Shown piece after piece: positions 8,199 to 16,958 of a stretch of DNA of 42,587 nt. Position 1 is the first letter of the stretch; each line of letters opens with the position of its first letter. Source of the DNA: Halopseudomonas salina. GTDB taxonomy: Bacteria > Pseudomonadota > Gammaproteobacteria > Pseudomonadales > Pseudomonadaceae. The notes under the pieces are model-generated. The model made no database searches. It was not told the origin of the DNA and saw only the letters and a program-made list of their open reading frames with translations. The translations under genes and the position numbers were made by a program. The stretch lies in assembly GCF_008641105.1 (NCBI RefSeq), contig NZ_VTTI01000006.1:1-42587 (forward strand), given 5' to 3'.

Positions 8199-9707
8199 CT
8201 ATTGGTTGATCCTGCTCATTTCAGGGCGCCTGTGCGCCCACGGCTGCGCTTGCTCCAACTGGTTGGCCAGCTGCAACAATAGAGGCTCGCTGGCGCTGGG
8301 TCCGCAGAACTGGACGCCCAGGGGCAGTCCCTCGGCGGTCCAGTGCAGTGGTACGCTGATTGCCGGCGTGCCTGTCAGGTTGGCAAGCTGGGTAAAGGGT
8401 ACATAGGTCAGGTTCTTTCGAGCCATATCCTCCACCATGTTATCCATCGCTCCCCAGCGAGCCAGGATGGGCAACAAGCCGCTAGCCAGCAACCAGCGCA
8501 GGGCTCGAGTCTGGCCCGCCGGAAGCTCGGCCTGTTCGTGGCGTATTGGCGGATGGGCAATAGTCGGTGTGAGATACAGATCATGTTGCTGATAAAAGGT
8601 CCCGAGAGCCTGGCTGAACTGATTCCACTGACGGTGGCTGTTGATATAGCTCGCGCTGGTCATCCCGCGTCCGAATGCGGCCAGGGCGCGGGTCAGTAAC
8701 TCAAAGTCTTCATCCCGTGCACCCGTTTCCCGCGCTTGATCCAGGGTCGCGGCGACCTGGCCGAAATACATGTTCAGGTAGCACCGGGCCAGGGCCTGTC
8801 CGTTGTAATCGGGCTCCGCCTCGACCACTTCATGGCCCAATGACTGCAGCGTCTTTACGGCATTTTCGACGGCGCGCACCGCTTCGGGGTGAACGGGCGT
8901 ATCTACTGGCGATCGAGTGGTGTAGCCGATACGCAATACCCCAGGGTCACGCGCAGCCAGATCGCGGAAAGAGGTCTGAGGTGAGGTGATTACAAAAGGA
9001 TCCCCCTGATTCGGGCCCGCCAGAATGTCCATGGACAAGGCAGCATCGCGTACGCTGCGACACACAACAAGATCACTTGAGGCACCCTCCCAAATCTCGC
9101 CATGGGCGGGCCCCACCGAGACGCGTCCGCGGCTGGGTCTTAACCCGAGCAGGCCGCAACAGGCAGCGGGAATACGGATCGAACCACCACCATCATTGGC
9201 GCCAGCCAGTGGCACCATACCGGCAGCAACCGCCGCTGCCGAGCCGCCACTGGAACCGCCAGGGGTGCGCGTGAAATCCCATGGATTGCGGGTGTGGCCA
9301 AAGGCCTGGGGGTCAGTAACGCCCTTGAGGGCCAGTTCGGGGGTGTTGGTTTTGCCGATAATCACCGCGCCGGCATTGAGCAGACGCTGCACAATGTGTG
9401 AATGTCGCGTTGCCGGGATCCGGCTGAAAACCTTGCTGCCGTTACCGGTTGGTAGCCCGGCATAGTCCTGGATAGCATCCTTTATCAGGATGGGAACCCC
9501 AGCAAGCGGCCCTGTCAGTTGCTGCTGTGTGCGGTCACGCGCGAGCTCGAACATCGGCTGGCAGACGGCGTTGAGTTTTGGGTTGAGGCGATGATACTGC
9601 TCCAGCGCGATATCCAGCAGCTCCCCGGCGGAGGTGGTTTCTGTCGCGATCTGCTCTGCAAGACCAGTCGCATCGCTTTCAATGTATTCCTGCACAGTGA
9701 AGGGCAT
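8199..9707 (-). CDS. Amidase signature family hydrolase
   Basis: A 502-residue member of the amidase signature family, hydrolases that cleave amide bonds with a Ser-cisSer-Lys triad. The triad is visible: K76 in VPILIKDAIQ, cis-Ser S152 in PGGSSGGSAAA, and nucleophile S176 in NDGGGSIRIPA; the 24-residue Ser-Ser spacing is the family norm. The late GTPAISVPLHW segment is also typical. No signal peptide is evident, so the enzyme is probably cytoplasmic. AAGGTGG lies seven bases before the ATG. It stands alone on the minus strand, so gatB/gatC partners are absent and it is not the GatA subunit by context. The substrate cannot be predicted. Confidence 0.9.
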   Translation of the reverse strand: MPFTVQEYIESDATGLAEQIATETTSAGELLDIALEQYHRLNPKLNAVCQPMFELARDRTQQQLTGPLAGVPILIKDAIQDYAGLPTGNGSKVFSRIPATRHSHIVQRLLNAGAVIIGKTNTPELALKGVTDPQAFGHTRNPWDFTRTPGGSSGGSAAAVAAGMVPLAGANDGGGSIRIPAACCGLLGLRPSRGRVSVGPAHGEIWEGASSDLVVCRSVRDAALSMDILAGPNQGDPFVITSPQTSFRDLAARDPGVLRIGYTTRSPVDTPVHPEAVRAVENAVKTLQSLGHEVVEAEPDYNGQALARCYLNMYFGQVAATLDQARETGARDEDFELLTRALAAFGRGMTSASYINSHRQWNQFSQALGTFYQQHDLYLTPTIAHPPIRHEQAELPAGQTRALRWLLASGLLPILARWGAMDNMVEDMARKNLTYVPFTQLANLTGTPAISVPLHWTAEGLPLGVQFCGPSASEPLLLQLANQLEQAQPWAHRRPEMSRINQ

Positions 9708-9790
9708 GCTTGCGCCACCTTGTTATTGTCTTTGAGTATTTACTCTAATAGAACGCGATTGGACCTTCGGTCGTCAAGTCAAACGCTGCT

Positions 9791-9821
9791 TTGCCCTTGT
9801 CAGCGGAAGCTGACAGGGCAA
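9791..9821 (+). promoter_or_regulatory. GNRA-capped hairpin in the leader of the Lon-like gene
   Basis: TTGCCC-T-TGTCAGC pairs with GCTGACA-GGGCAA to give a 13-bp stem with a single bulged T and a GGAA tetraloop, a GNRA loop closed by C-G. It ends 40 bases before the start codon at 9862. There is no T-run, so it does not look like a terminator of the divergent region. It may be an RNA structure in the leader or a palindromic operator. Confidence 0.45.
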
Positions 9822-9861
9822 CAATGCCGCTTCGCATGCAAACCACCCCGAAGGACGCTTG

Positions 9862-12297
9862 ATGACCAACAACGCCGATGCTCTTCGCCTGCTGCCCGCT
9901 CAGCTTACCGCACCAATCGACCTGGACAGTCTGGGGTTCACTACCACTGACGACCTGGAGCCTTTTCTGGGTATTCTCGGGCAGGATCGTGCGGTAGAGG
10001 CTCTGCAGTTTGGGGTAGCAATGCACCGCTCGGGCTACAACGTATTCGTTATGGGTGAGCCTGGTACAGGGCGCTTTTCCTACGTAATGCGTTATCTGAA
10101 GGCTGAAGCCAAGCGTCAGATAACGCCCCAGGACTGCCTGTACGTAAATAATTTCGACGAGCCTCGCGAGCCCTGGGCGTTGAATCTTTCGCCTGGCACA
10201 GCCAGCGGGCTGCTCGAAGATATAAACAAGCTGATAGATAATCTGTTGGCTACTTTCCCGGCGGTATTCGAGCACCCGGCGTTCCAGCAGAAAAAAAGCG
10301 CGATTGATCGGGGCTTTAATCAACGCTATGACCGTGCGATCGATTCGGTTGAACGCAAGGCGCTGGAAAAGAATATTGCGGTGTATCGCGACGCCCAGAA
10401 TATCGCCTTCACCCCGATGAAAGATGGCAAGGCACTGGACGAAGCCGAGTTTGCGCAGCTCCCCGAGGACGTCCGCGAGCGTTTTCATGTGGACATAGCC
10501 ACCCTTGAGGAGGTGCTGAACGAAGCACTTTCAAGCTTGCCGCAATGGAAGCGTGAATCCAGTAATCAACTACGCGAGCTCAATGAGCAGACCATCACCG
10601 ATGCGATCAAGCCGATCCTCGAGCCGCTGCTGGAGCAATACAGTGGCAACGAGGCGGTCTGTGATTACCTGAACCTGGTCCGCCAGAACCTCTTGAAAAC
10701 CGTTGTCGAGCTGCTGGTTGACGAGCGTGCACTCGAACCCCGCCCCGAGGCCTATAAAAAGCAGCTGCTTACCGAACAGTACTGCCCCAGCCTGATCGTA
10801 GGTCATGCCGATACAGGTGGCGCTCCGGTGGTGCATGAGCCCCATCCGTCATACGACAACCTCTTCGGGCGCATCGAATACAGCTCCGAGCAGGGCGCCC
10901 TGATTACCAGCTATCGGCATATTCGCCCCGGCGCATTGCACAGGGCCAATGGCGGCTACCTGGTGCTCGAGGCGGAAAAGCTGCTGGGTGAGCCTTTTGT
11001 CTGGGACGCTCTCAAGCGCGCTCTGCAGTCACGGCAACTGAAGATGGAATCACCCTGGGCCGATATGGGGCGGTTGACCACTGTGACGCTGACGCCCGAG
11101 GTCATCCCGCTGGCCGTCAAGGTCATCATCATTGGCTCGCGTCATCTCTACTACACACTGCAGGACCTGGATCCGGATTTTCAGGAAATGTTTCGCGTTC
11201 TGGTGGACTTTGATGAGGATCTGCCCCGAACCCCGGAAAGTATCGAAAGTATGGCTCAGCTGCTCAAGACGCGGACCTCGGAAGAGGGGATCGCGCCGCT
11301 TACTGCCGCGGCTGTCGCGCGAGTCATGACCCATAGCGCGCGTCTGGCAGAGCACCAGAAGCGGCTGTCTGCGCGTATCAGCGATATTTTCCAGTTGGTT
11401 GCAGAAGCTGATTTTACCCGGCAACTGGCAGGCGATCCGCTCATCGACACTGCGCATATCGAAAGAGCCCTGCAAGCCAAGGAAGCCCGTACCGGGCGCG
11501 TCAGCGCGCGAATCCGTGAGGATATGCTCTCCGGCGTCATTCTGATTGATACTGATGGTGCCGAGGTCGGCAAGTGCAACGGCCTCACCGTGCTGGAGGT
11601 GGGAGATTCCGTATTCGGTGTGCCAGCGCGAATCAGTGCCACCGTTTACCCCGGCGGCAGTGGCATTGTCGATATCGAGCGAGAGGTGGAGCTCGGGCAG
11701 CCCATTCACTCCAAGGGTGTGATGATTCTGACCGGATATCTGGGTAGTCGTTACGCTCAGCATTTTCCCCTGGAAATCTCTGCCAGTATTGCCCTGGAGC
11801 AGTCCTACGGTTACGTGGATGGCGACAGTGCCTCCCTGGGAGAGGTGTGTGCACTGATGTCCGCTCTGTCGCGAACGCCCTTGAAGCAGGGGTTTGCCAT
11901 TACCGGGTCGATAAACCAGTTTGGCGAGGTGCAGGCTGTGGGCGGTGTTAACGAAAAGATCGAAGGATTCTTTCGTCTGTGCCTGGCACGAGGATTGACC
12001 GGCACACAGGGTGCTATCATCCCGCGGGCCAACATCCCTAACCTGATGCTCGATCAGAGCGTGCTTGATGCGGTGGAGGCAGGCATGTTCAATATCTACG
12101 CGGTCAGTCAGGTAGACCAGGCTATGGGTTTGCTGGCGGGCGAGGAAACCGGCATAGCCGATGATTCAGGCCATTATCCTGAAGGTACCATCAACGCACG
12201 AGTGGTTGGTCGGCTGCGAGAGATTGCAGAGTTACAGCGTGACGATGAGTCCGGTTCCAACGAGGCTGAGGTGTCGAAACCAGCCAGTCGAACTTGA
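9862..12297 (+). CDS. Lon-related ATP-dependent protease (AAA_32/S16 family)
   Basis: An 811-residue Lon-like protease. The C-terminal S16 peptidase domain has the Ser-Lys dyad, S656 in DGDSASLGE and K699 in GGVNEKIEGF; the 43-residue spacing equals that of E. coli Lon (S679/K722). The N-terminal half is an AAA-like domain with HRSGYNVFVMGEPGTGRFSY, where Arg (R71) sits at the Walker A Lys position, and GGYLVLEAEKLL as a Walker-B-like strand. A helical insert lies between. This is the Lon-related family distinct from housekeeping Lon, whose substrates are largely unknown. ATG 9862 has AAGGA six bases upstream; a TTG lies one codon earlier. It is divergent from the amidase gene. Confidence 0.88.
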   Translation: MTNNADALRLLPAQLTAPIDLDSLGFTTTDDLEPFLGILGQDRAVEALQFGVAMHRSGYNVFVMGEPGTGRFSYVMRYLKAEAKRQITPQDCLYVNNFDEPREPWALNLSPGTASGLLEDINKLIDNLLATFPAVFEHPAFQQKKSAIDRGFNQRYDRAIDSVERKALEKNIAVYRDAQNIAFTPMKDGKALDEAEFAQLPEDVRERFHVDIATLEEVLNEALSSLPQWKRESSNQLRELNEQTITDAIKPILEPLLEQYSGNEAVCDYLNLVRQNLLKTVVELLVDERALEPRPEAYKKQLLTEQYCPSLIVGHADTGGAPVVHEPHPSYDNLFGRIEYSSEQGALITSYRHIRPGALHRANGGYLVLEAEKLLGEPFVWDALKRALQSRQLKMESPWADMGRLTTVTLTPEVIPLAVKVIIIGSRHLYYTLQDLDPDFQEMFRVLVDFDEDLPRTPESIESMAQLLKTRTSEEGIAPLTAAAVARVMTHSARLAEHQKRLSARISDIFQLVAEADFTRQLAGDPLIDTAHIERALQAKEARTGRVSARIREDMLSGVILIDTDGAEVGKCNGLTVLEVGDSVFGVPARISATVYPGGSGIVDIEREVELGQPIHSKGVMILTGYLGSRYAQHFPLEISASIALEQSYGYVDGDSASLGEVCALMSALSRTPLKQGFAITGSINQFGEVQAVGGVNEKIEGFFRLCLARGLTGTQGAIIPRANIPNLMLDQSVLDAVEAGMFNIYAVSQVDQAMGLLAGEETGIADDSGHYPEGTINARVVGRLREIAELQRDDESGSNEAEVSKPASRT

Positions 12298-12366
12298 TCA
12301 CTCGATGAACAATCGCGCGCATGCCAGCCCAGGCATGCCGCGCAGCATTGTTTCCCATGTTTACTA

Positions 12367-12395
12367 ACAGAGTTATCCACAGATCGTGTGGAGTA
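12367..12395. promoter_or_regulatory. DnaA-box dyad, copy 1
   Basis: A consensus DnaA box TTATCCACA (12373-12381) lies inside the 16-mer ACAGAGTTATCCACAG. After a 5-base gap comes an inverted partial box TGTGGAGTA (12387-12395); CCACA-N5-TGTGG is a perfect inverted repeat. The same layout recurs 254 bases downstream. Binding of DnaA is inferred from the consensus only. Confidence 0.5.
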
Positions 12396-12620
12396 TATTC
12401 AAGTCGCAGACGGATTCCGAAATTGTCAATACCTCAAAACCGTGAGGTGCATCAAGGGGGAGGTGCTTCAGTAAAAATGGTCTTTGTCCAGCTGTAGCCT
12501 GCATGAAATGGTGGCCAACAGGTGTTTGAATTTACTAGTCAATTATTCTGGCTGTTTTTTGTACTCTGCCACGGATAGCCGCTCTACTCGGGCTTGCGCA
12601 CTACTTATATCCGGCTACCC

Positions 12621-12649
12621 ACAGAGTTATCCACAGTATTTGTGAACAA
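12621..12649. promoter_or_regulatory. DnaA-box dyad, copy 2
   Basis: The identical 16-mer ACAGAGTTATCCACAG (12621-12636) holds a consensus DnaA box at 12627-12635. It is again followed, after 5 bases, by an inverted degenerate box TGTGAACAA (12641-12649). It lies 46 bases upstream of the YqhA-type gene, within range of its promoter. The gene-free stretch 12298-12695 otherwise shows only AT-rich sequence and no convincing gene. Confidence 0.5.
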
Positions 12650-12695
12650 CTTGCCCGACACGCGGGCAACCTGACTGAGAAAGGTATCAACGAAT

Positions 12696-13217
12696 ATGGA
12701 ACGTGCACTGGAAACCGTCTTGTATGCTGCCCGCTGGATTCTGGCACCAATTTATCTGGGTCTGTCGCTTGCCCTCTTTGCCCTTGCAGTCAAGTTTTTT
12801 CAGGAGGTGGTGCATCTGCTTCCCAATCTGTTTGCCATTGCCGAGGCGGACCTGATTCTGGTGGTGTTGTCGCTGGTCGACATGGCCCTGGTGGGCGGTT
12901 TGCTGGTCATGGTGATGATCTCCGGCTACGAGAACTTTGTTTCCCAGCTGGATATCAAGGAAGGTCAGGAAAAGCTGAGCTGGTTGGGAAAAATGGACTC
13001 GAGCTCGCTGAAGATGAAAGTGGCCGCCTCGATCGTGGCCATTTCTTCGATTCACCTGCTCAAGGTTTTCATGAACGCGCAGAACATCCCCAACGACAAG
13101 ATGATGTGGTACGTGATCATTCACATGACCTTCGTTGTGTCGGCATTTGGCATGGGCCTGTTGGACAAGATCGCCAAGGCCGAAGGCACCCTGTCAGTGA
13201 AAAAGGACAATATGTAA
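12696..13217 (+). CDS. YqhA/UPF0114 family inner-membrane protein
   Basis: A 173-residue integral membrane protein of the UPF0114 (TIGR00645, YqhA) family, whose function is not known. Three to four hydrophobic segments are visible, at about residues 13-35, 50-78, 108-125 and 137-155, separated by a soluble loop carrying [20 protein letters not shown], a conserved family stretch. Length agrees with the family (about 160-175). The ATG follows GAGAAAGGT by about nine bases. It is preceded by about 400 bases with two DnaA-box dyads, the closer one 46 bases from the start codon, so control by DnaA is a possibility drawn from position only. Confidence 0.85.
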   Translation: MERALETVLYAARWILAPIYLGLSLALFALAVKFFQEVVHLLPNLFAIAEADLILVVLSLVDMALVGGLLVMVMISGYENFVSQLDIKEGQEKLSWLGKMDSSSLKMKVAASIVAISSIHLLKVFMNAQNIPNDKMMWYVIIHMTFVVSAFGMGLLDKIAKAEGTLSVKKDNM

Positions 13218-13285
13218 CACCTGCGAATGGAGCATCATCCGGGGCAACGGTATAGTTTTTCAAATGCCTGCCCCGGAGTGATTTG

Positions 13286-13600
13286 ATGACGCTCGACGAA
13301 CTGCACAAAATGGCCAGTGAAGGTCAGATTATTGAACTGAATGTACTCTCCCATGAGGGTTCCATTTACCTTGTCGAGGCGGTGTTGGAAAGTCGCCAGG
13401 AGATTCTCAAAAAAGAGCCCGGTGACAAACGGCCCTGGACATTCCGCTCCTTCGAGGAAGCGCGCAGAACGCTTGTCGAGATACCGCTGGAGACCATTGA
13501 TCTGATTCACCACAATGTCTACGACGAAATAGGCCCTGCGGGGCAGAGTAACGCACCCAAGGCGCCCCCCATGCGTCTTACGTATCCCTTGCACACATGA
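13286..13600 (+). CDS. DUF6482 family small protein
   Basis: A 104-residue acidic soluble protein that I match to the DUF6482 family of small pseudomonad proteins; no function is known. It has no signal peptide, no membrane segment and no cysteine motif. ATG 13286 has GGAG seven bases upstream; a TTG lies one codon earlier. Its stop codon overlaps the start of the cryptochrome/photolyase gene as ATGA, so the two are translationally coupled. This makes a role with the photolyase plausible, though unproven. The family name is from memory of similar sequences. Confidence 0.72.
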   Translation: MTLDELHKMASEGQIIELNVLSHEGSIYLVEAVLESRQEILKKEPGDKRPWTFRSFEEARRTLVEIPLETIDLIHHNVYDEIGPAGQSNAPKAPPMRLTYPLHT

Positions 13601-15138
13601 CGCGTAATCTGATTCTGGTGCTGGGTGATCAGCTCAGCCATGACCTCGTCACCCTGCGTGATGCAGATCCCGAAATTGATCGCATCCTCATGGCGGAGGT
13701 TCGGGAGGAGGGGTGCTATGTGCCCCACCATCCCAAGAAGATTCTCTTGATCCTGTCTGCCATGCGGCATTTTGCCGTGGAGTTGGAAGCGCGAGGGTTC
13801 TGCGTTGATTACATCAAACTTGATGACAAGGACAACACGGGTTCCCTGCCAGGGGAGTTGGAACGCGCGCGCAAGCGTCTCCAGCCCGCATCCATTTTGC
13901 TCTGCGAGCCCGGCGAATGGCGGTTGTTGGATGCGTTTAATGCCCTGAAAGAGACCTGGTCCGAGTTGCAAGTGCTTGAGGATGACCGGTTTCTGTGCAG
14001 CCATGCCCGTTTTGCAGATTGGGCTGGGGACCGCAAGCAGCTGCGCATGGAGTTTTTCTATCGCGAAATGCGTAAAGAGCATCAGTTTTTACTGGATGCC
14101 GATGGGGGCCCCGAAGGAGGCAGTTGGAATTTTGATTCGGACAATCGCAAGGCGTTGCCCGCAGACGTTCGTATACCGGTCCAGCCGCACTTCCCCCGGG
14201 ACAAGATAACCTGCGAAGTGGAGGCGTTGGTCGCCGAACACTTTGCAGACCATTATGGGGTGCTGGAGTATTTTGATTATCCAGTTACAGCCAAGGAAGC
14301 AGAAAGTCTCTGGGACGCTTTTCTCGAACAGGGCATGCCGCGCTTTGGCGATTTTCAGGACGCGATGGCGGATCACGAGCCGTTTCTGTTCCATGCGCGC
14401 ATCGCCGCAGCGATGAATATTGGTCTGCTGGATCCCCGCAGGGTATGTCTCGACGTACAGGCAGCCTATCAGGCTGGCGATATACCGCTGAACGCGGCTG
14501 AAGGGTTTATTCGGCAGATAATCGGCTGGCGCGAATATGTGCGCGGTATTTATTGGTTACTGATGCCCGATTACGCCGAGAAGAATACGCTGGGCAACAC
14601 CCGGAATCTGCCGGAGTTCTACTGGACCGGTAAAACGCGCATGCGTTGCATGCAACAAGCCATAGGCCAGACTCTGGAGCATGCTTACGCTCACCATATC
14701 CAGCGCCTGATGGTGACCGGCAATTTTGCGCTATTGGCAGGCATCCAGCCAAAACAGATATGCGACTGGTATCTGGCTGTGTACATGGATGCCTTTGACT
14801 GGGTCGAGTTGCCCAATACGCTGGGTATGGTTATGCATGCGGACGGTGGCTATCTGGGCTCCAAACCCTATTGCTCCAGTGGCCAGTACATCAAGCGTAT
14901 GTCCAACCATTGTCAGGGTTGCAGCTACAAGGTCACCGAGAAGACCGGTGAAAAGGCCTGTCCTTTCAACTCCCTGTACTGGCACTTCCTTATGCGCCAC
15001 CGCGATCAATTCAAGGGCAACCACCGGATGAAAATGATCTATGGCACCCTGGACCGCATGACAGAAAAGAACCAGCAGGCGCTGTGGGATTGGGGCGAGA
15101 CATTGCTCAAGCGATTGGATCAGGGCGACGCCCTGTGA
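13597..15138 (+). CDS. Iron-sulfur bacterial cryptochrome / (6-4) photolyase (FeS-BCP, PhrB/CryB type)
   Basis: A 513-residue flavoprotein of the prokaryotic iron-sulfur cryptochrome/photolyase group, which repairs (6-4) photoproducts or acts in light signalling. The N-terminal Rossmann-like antenna domain begins [13 protein letters not shown]; the C-terminal helical FAD domain carries the family string [20 protein letters not shown] (here [16 protein letters not shown]). The four Cys expected to hold the 4Fe-4S cluster are present at C351, C439, C442 and C455, each one residue offset from Agrobacterium PhrB C350, C438, C441, C454. It overlaps the DUF6482 gene by ATGA and the DUF2256 gene by GTGA, a tight three-gene unit. 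Repair versus sensing cannot be decided from sequence. Confidence 0.93.
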   Translation: MTRNLILVLGDQLSHDLVTLRDADPEIDRILMAEVREEGCYVPHHPKKILLILSAMRHFAVELEARGFCVDYIKLDDKDNTGSLPGELERARKRLQPASILLCEPGEWRLLDAFNALKETWSELQVLEDDRFLCSHARFADWAGDRKQLRMEFFYREMRKEHQFLLDADGGPEGGSWNFDSDNRKALPADVRIPVQPHFPRDKITCEVEALVAEHFADHYGVLEYFDYPVTAKEAESLWDAFLEQGMPRFGDFQDAMADHEPFLFHARIAAAMNIGLLDPRRVCLDVQAAYQAGDIPLNAAEGFIRQIIGWREYVRGIYWLLMPDYAEKNTLGNTRNLPEFYWTGKTRMRCMQQAIGQTLEHAYAHHIQRLMVTGNFALLAGIQPKQICDWYLAVYMDAFDWVELPNTLGMVMHADGGYLGSKPYCSSGQYIKRMSNHCQGCSYKVTEKTGEKACPFNSLYWHFLMRHRDQFKGNHRMKMIYGTLDRMTEKNQQALWDWGETLLKRLDQGDAL

Positions 15139-15284
15139 GGAAAAAGGCAGACCTGCCGAGCAAGGTCTGCGTGCAATGCGGGCTGCCTTTCAGTTGGCGC
15201 AAGAAATGGCAACGCTGCTGGGACGACGTCAAATACTGTTCCGAACGTTGCCGCCGCCAGAAGGGTCAACCTCCAGCGGGTTAG
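15135..15284 (+). CDS. DUF2256 small zinc-ribbon-like protein
   Basis: A 49-residue basic protein of the DUF2256 family. Two Cys pairs, CVQC and YCSERC, flank [18 protein letters not shown] and suggest a small metal-binding ribbon. The GTG start at 15135 overlaps the photolyase stop codon as GTGA; the open frame continues upstream only inside the photolyase gene, and the conserved part starts just after this GTG. DUF2256 genes are regularly found beside cryptochrome/photolyase genes, so a partner role is likely but its nature is unknown. The gene ends three bases before the convergent rlmG gene. Confidence 0.82.
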   Translation: MRKKADLPSKVCVQCGLPFSWRKKWQRCWDDVKYCSERCRRQKGQPPAG

Positions 15285-15287
15285 GTG

Positions 15288-16421
15288 TTATCGGCTGGCC
15301 TTGAGCACAACAAACTTGGGGTTGGCAGCCAACTGCTCGACCTTGTCGAAATTGGCCCGCAACTTCACATGATATCCCAGGTGCCTGTTGCCTACCACCA
15401 TCAGGCTGCCCTCGGCATCCAGTGCTTCACTGCTTTGAGTAAACAGTCGCTTGGCCGCCTCGTCACCTACCGCCTGTTGCTGATGGAAGGGCGGATTGCA
15501 CAGCACCAGCTTCACACTAGCGGGTGGCATATCCTTGAGTCCATCACTGACCAGAAACTCGGCCTGCCGCTCGGGGAATGCGCGAGCAAAATTGAGCCTT
15601 GCCGAGGCAACTGCCGCGTGGGACTCATCAATGAACACCAGCTGGGCTTCGGGGTTGAGCTGAGCGGCCTTGATACCTAGCGCGCCATTCCCGCAACCCA
15701 GATCGACGATGCGTTGATCGCCTACAGCGGTCGGCAGGCTTTCGAGCAGGAGCCGTGTGCCGTTATCCAGTTTATCCCTGGAGAATACGCCGGGCAGGTT
15801 GGTGAGCTCCACTGACACACCCGGCAGGGAATACTCGGTCGTCAGATCAACTTTGGCTGGCGCCAGATTCGCATCGAACGTGGCGGTCAGAAGCCGGGCT
15901 TTTTTCCACGCCAGCGACGCCTGATAAGGGCCAATATGTTTTGCCAGCAAGTCACCCGCCGCATGGGGCAGATGCTTGAGCATGGCGCCGGCAGTCACGG
16001 TCGCATCATCGGTCAGGTGTTCGCGCAGGCGGGACAATTGATCTTCCATCAGTGCCAGACTTTTCGGCACTCTGATCAGAACCTGCTTGTAGGGTCCCTG
16101 CGGCGCCTGCTGACTGTCGATGAAAACCACCGCGTCGGGCTCCAGCTGGTTGTGCGCCAGATTGGCTTCCAGTGCCAGCCTGGCCAGCTCGGAGTCACTC
16201 CAGCTATGGGGTTTCAGAGCTGGGTTGGCTTTTGCCAGGGCGCATGCCAGGGTTCCAAAATGATCGTTGATGACCAGCACCGGCAGGTCTGCCCCAGGCT
16301 GTTCAGCAAGCGTCTGCAATAGATACACATCTGCAGTATCGAATGCCTGAAGGGTAGGATTTTCGGTGACGGGGTAGCGCTCTAGCTCCAGTGAGCCAAA
16401 CGCGGTGGTGCAAGTTTGCAT
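15288..16421 (-). CDS. rlmG: 23S rRNA (guanine-1835-N2) methyltransferase RlmG
   Basis: A 377-residue SAM-dependent rRNA methyltransferase that modifies G1835 of 23S rRNA. It is built from a degenerate N-terminal methyltransferase-like half and an active C-terminal half. The SAM-binding motif VDLGCGNGALG and the catalytic NPPFHQQ are plain, followed by VGNRHLGYHVKL and KFVVLKASR, which match the RlmG C-terminus. The length agrees with E. coli RlmG (about 378) rather than RsmC (about 343). It stands convergent to the photolyase unit and downstream of mscL, separated by a likely mscL terminator. Confidence 0.88.
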   Translation of the reverse strand: MQTCTTAFGSLELERYPVTENPTLQAFDTADVYLLQTLAEQPGADLPVLVINDHFGTLACALAKANPALKPHSWSDSELARLALEANLAHNQLEPDAVVFIDSQQAPQGPYKQVLIRVPKSLALMEDQLSRLREHLTDDATVTAGAMLKHLPHAAGDLLAKHIGPYQASLAWKKARLLTATFDANLAPAKVDLTTEYSLPGVSVELTNLPGVFSRDKLDNGTRLLLESLPTAVGDQRIVDLGCGNGALGIKAAQLNPEAQLVFIDESHAAVASARLNFARAFPERQAEFLVSDGLKDMPPASVKLVLCNPPFHQQQAVGDEAAKRLFTQSSEALDAEGSLMVVGNRHLGYHVKLRANFDKVEQLAANPKFVVLKASR

Positions 16422-16452
16422 GGGGATGCCGCTTTAAATGAAGAGGAACAAA

Positions 16453-16479
16453 CAACTGGGGCCCAGTATACCCCAGTTG
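16453..16479 (-). terminator. Intrinsic terminator downstream of mscL
   Basis: CAACTGGGG and CCCCAGTTG pair over 9 bp with a 9-base loop. Read on the minus strand it lies 15 bases past the mscL stop and is followed by TTTGTT, a short T-rich tract. It would separate mscL from rlmG. Confidence 0.6.
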
Positions 16480-16494
16480 GCGTCCTCGGTACTG

Positions 16495-16914
16495 CTATGG
16501 CTCCCGGCGTTGCTGCTGGAGCAGATCGCGAATCTCACCGAGCAGTATTTCCTGCTTGCTCAGTGTTTCCACGGGTGGCGGGGCAGGTTCTTCCACCTCT
16601 TCGCGTTTGAGGTTATTCATCACCTTGATGGCAACAAAGATGGCCGCTGCGACGATCAGAAAATCGACGATGCTCTGGATAAACAATCCGTAGCCTAGCG
16701 TTACCGCTGGCAGTTCACCCTGGGCGTGCCTTAATACAATGGCCAGATCGGCAAAATCGACCCCGCCGATCAGCAGGCCCAGCGGCGGCATTGCCACGTT
16801 GGCGACAAAAGACGAAACGACCTTGCCAAAGGCGGCGCCGATTATGATACCAATCGCCATCTCGACAACATTTCCCCGCATTGCAAACGCTTTGAACTCA
16901 TGTAGTAAACGCAT
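16495..16914 (-). CDS. mscL: Large-conductance mechanosensitive channel MscL
   Basis: A 139-residue inner-membrane channel that opens under membrane tension to release solutes during osmotic downshock. The N-terminal helix and TM1 are clear in [20 protein letters not shown] with [11 protein letters not shown] after it, TM2 spans about residues 70-95 ([19 protein letters not shown]), and the C-terminal charged helix includes [11 protein letters not shown]. The true start is ATG 16914, with AGGAA nine bases upstream; the open frame extends 25 codons further without family similarity. It follows the polyphosphate:AMP phosphotransferase gene by 44 bases on the same strand and is probably in its operon. 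Confidence 0.95.
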   Translation of the reverse strand: MRLLHEFKAFAMRGNVVEMAIGIIIGAAFGKVVSSFVANVAMPPLGLLIGGVDFADLAIVLRHAQGELPAVTLGYGLFIQSIVDFLIVAAAIFVAIKVMNNLKREEVEEPAPPPVETLSKQEILLGEIRDLLQQQRREP

Positions 16915-16958
16915 GGCAACTATTCCTGTGTAGTGCTTCCCTGGAGCGGTAGCAGCAT

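Noticed and set aside
8199..9707. GatA subunit of the amidotransferase
   Set aside because: No gatB or gatC neighbour and the sequence is that of a general amidase-signature hydrolase.
12298..12695. Chromosomal origin of replication
   Set aside because: Only two consensus DnaA boxes, no AT-rich unwinding repeats evident, and no dnaA, dnaN, rpmH, mnmG or parAB genes nearby.
15288..16421. 16S rRNA methyltransferase RsmC
   Set aside because: Length (377) and the C-terminal NPPFHQQ...NRHLGYHVKL...KFVVLKA pattern fit RlmG better.
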